The translations under genes and the position numbers were made by a program. This document shows positions 37,335 to 45,467 of a DNA stretch of 64,000 bases, piece by piece (position 1 is the first letter of the stretch; each line of letters starts with the position of its first letter). Source of the DNA: an uncultured Collinsella sp. Its GTDB lineage: Bacteria > Actinomycetota > Coriobacteriia > Coriobacteriales > Coriobacteriaceae. A model generated the notes under the pieces. It was given only the letters and a program-made list of their open reading frames with translations. It was not told the DNA's origin and did not search any database. The stretch covers positions 1 through 64,000 of the forward strand of contig UQHK01000011.1 in assembly GCA_900540855.1 (NCBI GenBank), read 5' to 3'.

Positions 37335-37562
37335 CGTTGTGGGTTACTCCATGCGAATCGAGCACCGGCGCTCCCTCGGCCGGCACAATTGCACAAAACA
37401 GTCTCGCACATTTTGGCGTTTGATATGTGACGGCGGCGCGGTAATTCGCCAACTGGCGGGGCAAAACGTTTTGTCTGATGCCATACTGGTAGATTCGATG
37501 ATGATTTTATTCAATGCGTGCAGGCCGTGGCATGCCGCCGTGAGCCGCTGGAAGGAGGCAGC

Positions 37563-38120
37563 ATGTCTGATGCCGTTCGTGCCGAGAAAATCGCGCACGA
37601 GGTCGACTATGCCGCCCGTCAGCTGGCCCAGGCGGGCCGCTTGGACCTGACGCACGAGTTTATCCAGCATGGCGACGTGACGGTGTATGCGCATGTGATT
37701 TCGGTGGCGCGGGCGAGCCTGTCCTTTGCCGAGTGCTTGGGCCGTGCTGGCATTTCGGTCGACCGTGCCTCGCTGTTGCGCGGGGCCCTGCTGCACGATT
37801 ACTTTCTCTATGATTGGCACGACCCCGATCCGAGCCATCGACTGCACGGATTTCGGCATCCATTTTTTGCCCTGGCGCGTGCCGAGGAAGATTTTGAGCT
37901 GACGCCGCGCGAGCGGAATATCATCGTGCGCCATATGTTTCCGCTGGTACCGGTTCCACCGACGTGTCGCGAGGCATGGATTGTGTGCCTGGCCGATAAA
38001 TGGTGCGCTCTGTGCGAGACAGTCGCCGGCCGTCTGCCGCGCAAAGGCGGCGCGAACGATTTGAACGAGGGCACGAGTGACGGTTCGAGCAAAGATTCGA
38101 GCGAGAAGAGGAGAGGGTAG
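37563..38120 (+). CDS. HD-domain phosphohydrolase
   Basis: A 185-residue protein with an HD domain. VYAHVISVARASLSFAE supplies the first His, LLRGALLHDYFLYDWHD the HD pair, and HGFRHPFFALARAEEDF with NIIVRHMFPLVP the later ligands. ATG 37563 follows GGAAGGAGGCAGC. It is followed four bases later by the PF06541 membrane protein, a pairing common in Firmicutes and Coriobacteria. The substrate is unknown. Confidence 0.85.
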   Translation: MSDAVRAEKIAHEVDYAARQLAQAGRLDLTHEFIQHGDVTVYAHVISVARASLSFAECLGRAGISVDRASLLRGALLHDYFLYDWHDPDPSHRLHGFRHPFFALARAEEDFELTPRERNIIVRHMFPLVPVPPTCREAWIVCLADKWCALCETVAGRLPRKGGANDLNEGTSDGSSKDSSEKRRG

Positions 38121-38123
38121 ACG

Positions 38124-39143
38124 GTGGAAACCGCGATCGACATGGCATTTGACGGCGCGACGCTTGCCGCCTGTCCGCTCTCGGCGCTGATGCTCTCGTT
38201 TGCCTTCTACGGTTTTTGCGGCTGGGTGTGGGAGTCGACAGTCTGCGCCATGCTCAACCACGGACGCTTTGCCAACAGCGGTTTTTTGCTGGGGCCGTGT
38301 TGTCCTATCTATGGTGTGGGCGGCATAGCCTGCTGGCTTTTGCTGCGTGGGATTCCGGATGCCTCGAGCCAGTTTGTTGCCGCGGCGCTCGTATGCAGCG
38401 TGATTGAGTACGGCGTAGGCGTTTTGTTGGAAAAAACAACAGGTGCGCGCTTTTGGGATTACTCGCACCTGCCGTTTAACCTGCACGGACGCATCTGCCT
38501 GTACTGGGCCTGCGCGTTTGGCTTGGGCGCGTTGTGCATTTGCCGTTTAGTGGAGCCGGCATTGCTGGGGTTGCTTGGCCATCTGCCGGTGCTGATTGTG
38601 CGGTTGTCCGCCTTTATCGTCGCGGTCGCGATGATGGTTGACGCGGTGTGCTCGTTGGCGAGCTGGCGGCGTCTGTCCGATCAGCTGGAGCGCGTGCGCG
38701 CCGACCTTGCCGACCGCATCAACGAGTCGCTTGCCGATGCCTCGGACTCAATGCTCGAGCGCATTCCCGAATCGACGATTGACTCGGTGACACAGACGCA
38801 CATCCGCAGCCGTGCCGTTAACGCGTGGCTGGCCGAGCTGGGTGACGCCGCGCTCGATGCCCTGCGCGAGAAGGCTTCGATGCCGACGTTTATCGCGGAT
38901 GGTGCTCGCGGCCTGGCACTCGCTGCCCGCCGCGTGGCCGATGCCGCGCCGAGCATGCCGCGTCCGTCACTCAGTCGTCGCCTTGCCGGCAAGCGCATGA
39001 GCCGTCCGGTGCCGAGCGTGTCGCTCAGCCGTCGCGACCTGCGCTTCTTTAATGCCTTCCCGCGCTTGCGCATCAACCGCTACGAGGGCGTCATCCGAGC
39101 CACCGACCTTCGCGACCGAGCCCGCGAGCTGTTCCGGCGCTAG
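38124..39143 (+). CDS. PF06541-type membrane protein (putative ABC-transporter type IV)
   Basis: A 339-residue membrane protein. The N-terminal half has five helices with the family hallmarks FCGWVWESTVCAML near residue 32, NSGFLLGPCCPIYGVGG, and FWDYSHLPFNLHGRICLYWA. The C-terminal half is a cytosolic, helical, Arg-rich region. The GTG start follows GAGGAGAGGGTAGAC. The family name is historical and no transport activity is proven. Operon with the HD hydrolase. Confidence 0.85.
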   Translation: METAIDMAFDGATLAACPLSALMLSFAFYGFCGWVWESTVCAMLNHGRFANSGFLLGPCCPIYGVGGIACWLLLRGIPDASSQFVAAALVCSVIEYGVGVLLEKTTGARFWDYSHLPFNLHGRICLYWACAFGLGALCICRLVEPALLGLLGHLPVLIVRLSAFIVAVAMMVDAVCSLASWRRLSDQLERVRADLADRINESLADASDSMLERIPESTIDSVTQTHIRSRAVNAWLAELGDAALDALREKASMPTFIADGARGLALAARRVADAAPSMPRPSLSRRLAGKRMSRPVPSVSLSRRDLRFFNAFPRLRINRYEGVIRATDLRDRARELFRR

Positions 39144-39341
39144 CTGGGACGGGCGCGCTCACGGCTCCCTTGCTTGCGTATTTCCCGTTCGTTTCGCGCC
39201 CGTTGCCGCGCCGTTTCCAAGATTGCGGCACCGTTTCCATTCGACAACGCAGCGTTTAACAACGCCGTATCTGGTCTACACCAGTTGCCCCTCGGCCGCA
39301 TTATGGGCGCCGACAACGTCCATGCGACCAAGGGGGAGCGA

Positions 39342-40619
39342 ATGTACGATACGGGATCGACAACGTTTATGCTCATCTGCACCATGCTCGTGTTTTTAAT
39401 GACACCGGGTCTGGCGTTTTTCTATGGCGGCCTGTCCAGGCGCAAAAATGTCATCAACACCATGCTCATGTGCTTTGGCGCCATTGGCCTGGTCGGTGTG
39501 CTGTGGATTGTTGCCGGCTGGTCGCTGGCCTACGGCGGCGACGGCTCGAGTCCGTTTACTGGAGGCCTTGACCAGCTTCTGTGCCTGCCGGTGCTCAACC
39601 AGGTGCTGCAGGCGGCCGAGGGCAACGCCGCGGACGGCGCCGTCTACCCCCAGATCATCAACATCGCCTTCCAGATGGCGTTTGCCATGATCACCGCCGC
39701 CATCGTCACGGGCAGCCTGGCAGGCCGCGTTAAGTTTGGTGCCATGACGGCCTTTCTGGGCATATGGTTGCTCGTGGTCTATGCGCCGCTCGCCCACATG
39801 GTCTGGGGCGGCGAGGGCTCCTTTATCGGTGACATCATCGGCGCGCTCGACTTTGCCGGCGGCGACGTGGTGCACATTTCGTCCGGTCTCACGGGCCTGA
39901 TTCTCTGCCTGATGCTCGGCCGTCGTCGCGGCTTTGGCATGGTGAGCTACCGTCCGCATAACGTGCCGTTTGTGGCGCTGGGCGCCGGCCTGCTTTGGTT
40001 TGGCTGGTTTGGCTTTAACGGCGGCAGTGAGTTTAAGGCCGACGCCGTGGCGGCGCTTGCCATCCTTAACACCGTGACGGCCAGCGCGGCGGGTATGGTC
40101 TCGTGGCTTGTCGTCGAGCGCGTGCGCACCGGTCGCCCCACGCTGGTGGGCGCTAGCACCGGTCTGGTCGCGGGCCTCGTGGTGGTCACGCCGGGCGCGG
40201 GCTTTGTCGAGCCGTGGGCGGCGCTGGTCATGGGCCTGATCGTCTCGCCCGTCTGCTACTTGGCTATCAGTCATCTCAAGACCAAGTTTGGCTACGACGA
40301 TGCGCTCGACGCGTTCGGTTGCCACGGTATCGGCGGTATCTTGGGCGGCGTGGTCACGGGCCTGTTCTGCGTGCCGGAGCTCTCGTGGACCGGCAAGGGC
40401 GGCCTGTTCTACACGGGCGACGTGTCGCTGCTCATCTCGCAAATTTTGGGCATTGTGGTGACGGTCGCTATTGTACTGGTGCTCGACTTGGTGATCGCCG
40501 CGGTGGTCAAGGCGCTGTTCCACGGCAGCCTGCGCGTGGACGAGGCAGACGAGGCGCTGGGCCTGGATGCGAGTCAGCACGGCGAGAGCGCATACCCTTC
40601 CTTCTCGGGACTCGATTAG
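39342..40619 (+). CDS. amt: Ammonium transporter
   Basis: An Amt/MEP/Rh channel of 425 residues with about eleven helices. MLVFLMTPGLAFFYGGLSRRKNVINTMLM is the start of helix 1, WGGEGSFIGDIIGALDFAGGDVVHISSG holds the pore His region, and DDALDAFGCHGIGGILGGVVTGLF carries the second pore His. ATG 39342 follows AAGGGGGAGCGA; the in-frame upstream extension is rejected. It is followed by a PII protein, the usual AmtB-GlnK partnership. Confidence 0.95.
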   Translation: MYDTGSTTFMLICTMLVFLMTPGLAFFYGGLSRRKNVINTMLMCFGAIGLVGVLWIVAGWSLAYGGDGSSPFTGGLDQLLCLPVLNQVLQAAEGNAADGAVYPQIINIAFQMAFAMITAAIVTGSLAGRVKFGAMTAFLGIWLLVVYAPLAHMVWGGEGSFIGDIIGALDFAGGDVVHISSGLTGLILCLMLGRRRGFGMVSYRPHNVPFVALGAGLLWFGWFGFNGGSEFKADAVAALAILNTVTASAAGMVSWLVVERVRTGRPTLVGASTGLVAGLVVVTPGAGFVEPWAALVMGLIVSPVCYLAISHLKTKFGYDDALDAFGCHGIGGILGGVVTGLFCVPELSWTGKGGLFYTGDVSLLISQILGIVVTVAIVLVLDLVIAAVVKALFHGSLRVDEADEALGLDASQHGESAYPSFSGLD

Positions 40620-40620
40620 C

Positions 40621-40730
40621 GGCACGGCTTTCCCAGGCACCCGACCTTGCCCCTCAAACCGTCGCTTGCGTACCGAAGTACGCGGCGCTCCTCTTTCGGG
40701 GCAATCTCGGGCACCTGGAAAACCCGTGCC
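40621..40730. repeat. Nested palindrome between amt and the PII gene
   Basis: Outer arms of about 34 bp (40621-40654 with 40697-40730) are complementary with a few mismatches. The inner stem GCGTAC/GTACGC has a CGAA loop. It begins one base after the amt stop. Same two-tier form as the elements after thrB and asd. Confidence 0.6.
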
Positions 40731-40775
40731 ATGTGAAGGTAAATCAATTACTTTTATTGAAGAGAGGAATTCACT

Positions 40776-41114
40776 ATGAAGAAGATTACAGCGATTGTTC
40801 GTGCCGAGAAGCTTGAGGTTCTTAAAGACGCGCTGTTTGCTGCTGATGTTCGCGGCATGACCATCAACCAGGTGCAGGGCTGCGGCGCACAGCATGGCTG
40901 GAAGGAATACGTACGCGGCAACGAGTTGCTTGTCAACACGATCCCTAAGGTGCAGTTCACCCTTATCTGCGCCGACGAGCATGTCGACGGCATTGTCGAG
41001 ATTATCTGCAACGCTGCTCGCACCGGTGCCGTTGGAGACGGCAAGATTTGGGTCGAGCCGGTCGAGGAGGTTATCCGCATTCGCACCGGCGAACACGGCC
41101 CCGCCGCGGTGTAG
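40776..41114 (+). CDS. glnK: PII nitrogen-regulatory protein
   Basis: A trimeric sensor of ATP/ADP and 2-oxoglutarate, 112 residues. MKKITAIVRAEKLEVLKDAL opens the fold, QVQGCGAQHGWKEYVRGNEL is the T-loop, and AARTGAVGDGKIWVEPVEEVIRIRTGE is the C-terminal signature. At the T-loop position of the uridylylated tyrosine (E. coli Tyr51) there is Val, with Tyr one place earlier, so classic uridylylation is doubtful. It lies downstream of amt and likely blocks the channel directly. AGAGAGGAATTCACT precedes the ATG. Confidence 0.93.
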   Translation: MKKITAIVRAEKLEVLKDALFAADVRGMTINQVQGCGAQHGWKEYVRGNELLVNTIPKVQFTLICADEHVDGIVEIICNAARTGAVGDGKIWVEPVEEVIRIRTGEHGPAAV

Positions 41115-41188
41115 AATCGACCGCCTACCATCCGCAACGTTAAAATGCTGCAATGAGGCACAAGACTTGCGTTGCGGATGGGCGGATT

Positions 41189-41851
41189 ATGGGTCGCAAT
41201 AAATATCCCGAGGAGACGGTCGCGAAGATTCTCGACGCGGCGCTGGAGTTATTCTGCGCACAGGGTTATGAGGGGACGAGCATTCAAGATATCGTCGACC
41301 GCCTCGATGGCATGACCAAGGGCGCTGTCTATCATCACTTCAAGAGCAAAGAAGAGATTTTTAACGCCGCGTTTGATCGGGCGATGACTCCGATTGTTGA
41401 GCACCGCCGCTCGATGCTTGGCGTCGGTAATATGACCGGAGCCCAAAAGCTCAAGCGACTGTACGCGCCCGAGTCCGTAGTTCCGCAAATTGAGCTATGG
41501 GCACGTATGCGTCCTGCAGCAGATCCGGTAAAAAGCTCGCGTCTTCTGGCGATGCAGTACCAGGGCTCGTTTAACGAGTTGGCCGATGACTGTCTCTTGC
41601 CAGTGATCGAGGAGGGCAACGCCGACGGCTCCATTGCGTGCGAATGCCCGCGCGAAGCGGCAGAGGCCGTATCGTTGCTGGCGAATCTCTGGTTGCTGCC
41701 ACTGTTTCGTCCGCTTGAACCCAAGGATCGAATGCTCGCTCGCGCTCAATGTTTGGCGCAGATGGCCTCTGCGGTGGGACTCGATTTGGGCGAGGAAGTG
41801 CTCCAGACAACGGCACGGATTTGGGACGTATGGGACCGTGCCGGGTGGTAA
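41189..41851 (+). CDS. TetR-family regulator
   Basis: A 220-residue regulator. The HTH is TSIQDIVDRLDGMTKGAVYHHFKSKEEIFNAAF at residues 30-62, and the C-terminus is a ligand/dimer domain. ATG 41189 follows GGGCGGATT. Two matching palindromes lie right after its stop and before the MFS gene, so it probably controls that transporter and perhaps itself. Confidence 0.88.
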   Translation: MGRNKYPEETVAKILDAALELFCAQGYEGTSIQDIVDRLDGMTKGAVYHHFKSKEEIFNAAFDRAMTPIVEHRRSMLGVGNMTGAQKLKRLYAPESVVPQIELWARMRPAADPVKSSRLLAMQYQGSFNELADDCLLPVIEEGNADGSIACECPREAAEAVSLLANLWLLPLFRPLEPKDRMLARAQCLAQMASAVGLDLGEEVLQTTARIWDVWDRAGW

Positions 41852-41852
41852 T

Positions 41853-41873
41853 ATAGATACTGACGGTATGTAA
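41853..41873. promoter_or_regulatory. Operator-like palindrome 1 (TetR/MFS)
   Basis: ATAGATAC-N5-GTATGTAA, an imperfect copy of the palindrome at 41918, two bases past the TetR stop. Confidence 0.5.
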
Positions 41874-41880
41874 TTGATTT

Positions 41881-41908
41881 GAGAGGGCAGCTTCGGCTGC
41901 CCTTTTCA
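41881..41908 (+). terminator. Terminator of the TetR gene
   Basis: GAGGGCAGC/GGCTGCCC with a TTC loop and CTTTT after the stem. It lies between the two operator-like sites. Confidence 0.75.
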
Positions 41909-41917
41909 AGTCGATAA

Positions 41918-41938
41918 ATACATACTAGCGGTATGTAT
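41918..41938. promoter_or_regulatory. Operator palindrome 2 (TetR/MFS)
   Basis: ATACATAC-TAGCG-GTATGTAT is a perfect 8-bp inverted repeat with a 5-base centre, 15 bases before the MFS start. Confidence 0.6.
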
Positions 41939-41952
41939 GGGGGGGCGGACTT

Positions 41953-43215
41953 ATGGCTGGGCTGAGAGACGTCGGCGTCTCGTTGAAATCAAAAACAGTG
42001 CGGTCAATCAGGCTCGCGGAACTTCTGGTTGCGCAGCTGTGCACGTATTCGATGCTGTCGGCGCTGTGCTTTGCGTATCCACTTTACTTGTTCGATTGCA
42101 GTGGATCGTCAACGTTATATGGCGTCGTCGTGGCGACGGCGTTCATACCCGGCGTACTCGCAACTCCGGTTGGCGGAATCTTGGCGGATAGGGGAAGACA
42201 TCGCGAGGTCCTCGTGGCCCTCGGTATTGCTCTGATGACTACATCGCTGCTGTCTATCCCCATGAAGCGCTCATTGCCTCTTGCGGTCGTCGTAGTAGCG
42301 ATACTTTGTGTTCAATATGGCGTTCAATCGCTGCTAAAGCCAATGCTCCAAATTGAGACGGTGCGCATGGCGGGTGAAAAGAAGGTTGAGCGGGCCACTG
42401 CATTGGTTTCGCAGGTGACCATGGTGAGCAATATCTTGGGTCCTGTGGTCGGGACGGCAGTCTATGGGTGCTTTGGCATCGATGCTCTCTGCACAACCGC
42501 GTCGGTGGCGTTTGCGATGTCAGCTCTGTTGTTTGGGGGCGCGCTCAAGCAAAATGCCTCATCTGAAACGATGGGAGACGGCGCGACTCGCATGACATGC
42601 CGAAACGATTTTCGGGAGTCGATTCGGTATCTGCTGCAAAATGCATCATTGGTCGCCGTGATTTTGCTTGCGGCCGTTTTAAACCTTGCGTTGGTTGGGC
42701 TAACGATTGGCGCTCCCATTATTGTTACAAAGCATCTCGGCATGCAATCGTCCTGCGTTGGGATGGTTGAGGTTGCTCTGGGCTTGGGTGGTCTTACCGG
42801 CAGTGGCTTGGTCGGCATTTGGCCGCATCGCTTTTCTCTCAATGGCATATGTCGATATGTTGCGATGATCTGTTTAGGAGTCGTACCGATTATTGTCACG
42901 CTACTGTTCGGCGCAGATGTATGCGTGTTCACCGTGTTTGCGGTTGGTTCGGCATGGGTCATGGTGTGGGCAAGCATTGCGTCGGTTGAAATCATCGCGT
43001 TTGTTCAGTGGGCAGCGCCAAAGGAACTTTGCGGAAAAGTGCTGGCACTCGTTTATATGACGCTTTCCTGTGCAACGCCTATTGGCCAATTGGTTTACGG
43101 GCTCGCATATGATCGATGGACACCGGCGATTGTATTCGCAGGCATGCTGGCGGTGCTGACGTTGACGACGGCGCTGTTTTATCGGCTGAAAAGTCGCTTG
43201 TGGCGATTGTTTTAA
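41953..43215 (+). CDS. MFS transporter
   Basis: A 420-residue major facilitator with about twelve helices. TPVGGILADRGRHREVLVALG between helices 2 and 3 matches the MFS signature loop. An acidic/basic central loop follows residue 190, then helices 7-12. It probably exports a drug or metabolite sensed by the upstream TetR protein. The base composition is a little lower in GC than its neighbours. Start with GGGGGGGCGGA upstream. Confidence 0.87.
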   Translation: MAGLRDVGVSLKSKTVRSIRLAELLVAQLCTYSMLSALCFAYPLYLFDCSGSSTLYGVVVATAFIPGVLATPVGGILADRGRHREVLVALGIALMTTSLLSIPMKRSLPLAVVVVAILCVQYGVQSLLKPMLQIETVRMAGEKKVERATALVSQVTMVSNILGPVVGTAVYGCFGIDALCTTASVAFAMSALLFGGALKQNASSETMGDGATRMTCRNDFRESIRYLLQNASLVAVILLAAVLNLALVGLTIGAPIIVTKHLGMQSSCVGMVEVALGLGGLTGSGLVGIWPHRFSLNGICRYVAMICLGVVPIIVTLLFGADVCVFTVFAVGSAWVMVWASIASVEIIAFVQWAAPKELCGKVLALVYMTLSCATPIGQLVYGLAYDRWTPAIVFAGMLAVLTLTTALFYRLKSRLWRLF

Positions 43216-43276
43216 CGCGCTGGGGCACCATGAATTTGCGGAAGCATTGTCTCACCGCGCCGGGACGCCATTGTTT

Positions 43277-43330
43277 GGGCGTGCCTCTCCTTCGTCTACA
43301 ATATCGTGCAGACGAAGGAGAGGCACGCCC
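43277..43330 (+). promoter_or_regulatory. Perfect 21-bp inverted repeat abutting the HAD start codon
   Basis: The arms are 43277-43297 and 43310-43330 with a 12-base loop. The right arm contains the ribosome binding site GAAGGAGAGG and ends at the base before ATG 43331. A TACAAT box lies at 43296-43301 with TTGTTT 19 bases upstream, so the site may be an operator over the promoter rather than an mRNA hairpin. Confidence 0.65.
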
Positions 43331-44188
43331 ATGATCAAGATGTTTGCGAGTGACTTAGACGGAACGCTGCTGAACGCCCTGCACGAGGCAGACGGGACCA
43401 TCCGCCGTGCCATTCGTGAGCTGACCGAGGCTGGTCTGCATGTGGTTCCCGCGACCGGGCGCTCGACGCTGCCGATTGGCGAGCATGGTTTTACGGGCCT
43501 GGCGCTTGACGCCTGCTGCTCTAACGGCTCCATCGTGCGCGACAGCCATGGAGAGGTGCTCAAGACCTGGACTATCGATCCGCAGATTACCGAGGAGCTG
43601 CTCAAGGAGTTTCCGGACATTTGCTTTGATTGCTCCACGCCCGATGGCATGTTCTCGAGCGGCTCGTTCGAGATGCACCAGGCGGGCTTTAAAAGGGACA
43701 GTCCTATCAAGCGCATCGTGATGCGCGGTATGCGTGCGCGTGGCGGGTACCACGAGGAACAGTATTTCGATCAGTCGATCGGCGATATCTTGCGTCACGA
43801 TGTATGCAAGATCAATTGTCGTGTGATCTCGCCCGAGTTGGAGCGCGACCTTAAGGCGTATCTTGCCGAGCGTTCGGACCGCGTGGTCAACGCGCCGTTC
43901 GATCCGGTGATGTTCGAGATCACGGACGTGGCATGCAACAAGGGCGAGAGTGTGGCCTGGCTGGCGGGCTACTACGGCATTGCCGAGGACGAGGTTGCGG
44001 TTTATGGCGACGGCGGAAACGACATCGCCATGCTCAAGCGTTTCCGCCACAGCTACGCGACCAAAAACGCTAGCGATGCAGCTAAAGCCGCCGCGAGCGC
44101 GACCATCGGCAGCTGCATGGTCCACGCCGTTCCCAAACACATGCTCGCCACCATGCGCAAGCAGAACTCTCACACTGTCATCGAATAA
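43331..44188 (+). CDS. Cof-type HAD phosphatase
   Basis: A 285-residue hydrolase. FASDLDGTLLNA at residues 4-15 is HAD motif I, VPATGRST motif II, CNKGESVAW motif III and VYGDGGNDIAMLKRFRHSYATKNA motif IV. A C2-type cap lies between. It is likely a sugar-phosphate or FMN phosphatase, substrate unknown. ATG 43331 is set by the GAAGGAGAGG site inside the palindrome. Confidence 0.92.
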   Translation: MIKMFASDLDGTLLNALHEADGTIRRAIRELTEAGLHVVPATGRSTLPIGEHGFTGLALDACCSNGSIVRDSHGEVLKTWTIDPQITEELLKEFPDICFDCSTPDGMFSSGSFEMHQAGFKRDSPIKRIVMRGMRARGGYHEEQYFDQSIGDILRHDVCKINCRVISPELERDLKAYLAERSDRVVNAPFDPVMFEITDVACNKGESVAWLAGYYGIAEDEVAVYGDGGNDIAMLKRFRHSYATKNASDAAKAAASATIGSCMVHAVPKHMLATMRKQNSHTVIE

Positions 44189-44217
44189 TGTGACAAAGGG
44201 ACTGTCCCTTTGTCACA
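44189..44217 (+). repeat. GGGAC-loop hairpin, TGTGACAAAGGGA type
   Basis: 13-bp perfect arms (44189-44201 with 44205-44217) with a CTG loop start at the base after the HAD stop. Arms unlike the other GGGAC repeats but the same AAAGGGAC top. Confidence 0.65.
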
Positions 44218-44344
44218 GTGAGGATTAGCTTCTTTAAACACGAACATATATTCGCATATTTAACTGCGCTTTGATAGAATTGTTGCTGTTGGCGGCAGTT
44301 CCATGTGCCGGGCAGCGCTCTCCATTTGATGGGAGGTGATGCCC

Positions 44345-44470
44345 ATGACCGATTTGATTGATTTCGTGAAGCTCCTGACCGCTTTGGTCTCGCTCCTCAC
44401 GACGCTTATCGGACTTTCCGAGGCACTCAAGCAACGTTCGAAGCAACGTAAGAGGGGTCGCCGCCGTTAA
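44345..44470 (+). CDS. 41-residue hydrophobic-basic peptide, toxin-like
   Basis: ATG 44345 has a near-perfect GGAGGTGAT site four bases upstream. The product opens MTDLIDFVKLLTALVSLLTT with one hydrophobic helix to about residue 26, then a highly basic tail (KQRSKQRKRGRRR). One membrane helix plus a basic tail is the form of type I toxins and holin-like peptides. No antisense RNA could be confirmed by eye. It might instead be a small membrane-protein regulator. Confidence 0.6.
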   Translation: MTDLIDFVKLLTALVSLLTTLIGLSEALKQRSKQRKRGRRR

Positions 44471-44679
44471 GGCGTTGACCCCCTAAAACAAGCAACGGCG
44501 CTGCCCAGCTTTCCAGAACTTGGGCTGCCGTCGACACCATTCTACCCACGAATGACATTTTGAACAATCGGCAATGTCGCTTCAAAAGCCGGGCACAATC
44601 GACACGACCCAGGCGGTCGCTGAACGTGACAAGGGAACTGCCCCTTCGCCACATCCAAAATATTGCCTTTACGTGTTGA

Positions 44680-44724
44680 TGCACACGGTGTGCAATAATA
44701 CTCGCACTGTGCAATAGCGCACAG
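44680..44724. promoter_or_regulatory. Two operator-like palindromes before the TetR gene
   Basis: TGCACACGGTGTGCA (44680-44694) and CTGTGC-N6-GCACAG (44707-44724) lie 22-66 bases upstream of the TTG start, with related GTGCA half-sites, suggesting autoregulation. Confidence 0.5.
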
Positions 44725-44745
44725 ACTGAGTAACAAGGAGGACGC

Positions 44746-45456
44746 TTGTCCCAGCTCGAGAAATGCGATCGCCGATCCCTTCGCTCGCAGCGTGCCCTTC
44801 GCCAGGCACTTGCCAGCGAGCTTGCCGAAAGCGGCGACCTTTCGCGCATTAATGTCGCGTCGCTCACCGAGCGCGCCGGCCTTACGCGCCGCACGTTCTA
44901 TTCGCACTACCGCGATATCCCCGACTTTATCAATCAAATCGAGGACGGCTTGCTGGCCGAGATCCGTGAGCGCATTGAGCTCATCACCGCAGCTCAGCTG
45001 CCTGATCTCTATCACAACATCGATGAGCTCGAGCCGGCGCCCGGTTCGGTTGAGCTGCTGCGTTATCTTGCGGCCAACCGCGACTTAATCGGTGCGCTGC
45101 TGGGTCCGGGCGGCGACCAGGCCTTTATTAAAAGGATTATCGACACCGCGCGTGAGGCTGTGGTGCCGCGTGCGCAGACGGGCATTTTGGGCCTGGCGCT
45201 GGGCACGTTCTTTGACTACTACGTCACCTACGTCGTGAGCGCCGAGGTCGGCATGATTCAGCGCTGGTTTGAGCGTGGGCTCACCGAATCGCCCGAGGCC
45301 ATGGCGCGCATTATGACGGTGCTCGCTTTTGTGCGCCCCGGCGACCTGTATGGCCAACCCATCGATATCAACGTGCCGGAATACGGCATGAAGCTATTGA
45401 ACTTGCAGCTCGAGGACGCGGTCGACACCGCCGCAACCGTCGAGTCCAACAACTAA
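44746..45456 (+). CDS. TetR-family regulator of the activase gene
   Basis: A 236-residue regulator. The TTG start follows AAGGAGGACGC. The HTH is RINVASLTERAGLTRRTFYSHYRDIPDFI at residues 34-62. It lies 11 bases upstream of the giant activase-like gene and is probably its regulator in the same operon. Ligand unknown, perhaps an acyl-CoA. Confidence 0.85.
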   Translation: MSQLEKCDRRSLRSQRALRQALASELAESGDLSRINVASLTERAGLTRRTFYSHYRDIPDFINQIEDGLLAEIRERIELITAAQLPDLYHNIDELEPAPGSVELLRYLAANRDLIGALLGPGGDQAFIKRIIDTAREAVVPRAQTGILGLALGTFFDYYVTYVVSAEVGMIQRWFERGLTESPEAMARIMTVLAFVRPGDLYGQPIDINVPEYGMKLLNLQLEDAVDTAATVESNN

Positions 45457-45467
45457 GAGGAGAGACA

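Noticed and set aside
35763..37430. 555-residue plus-strand frame opposite dxs
   Set aside because: Shadow of dxs, which has intact thiamine-enzyme motifs.
39396..41153. 585-residue minus-strand frame opposite amt and the PII gene
   Set aside because: Shadow of two clear plus-strand genes.
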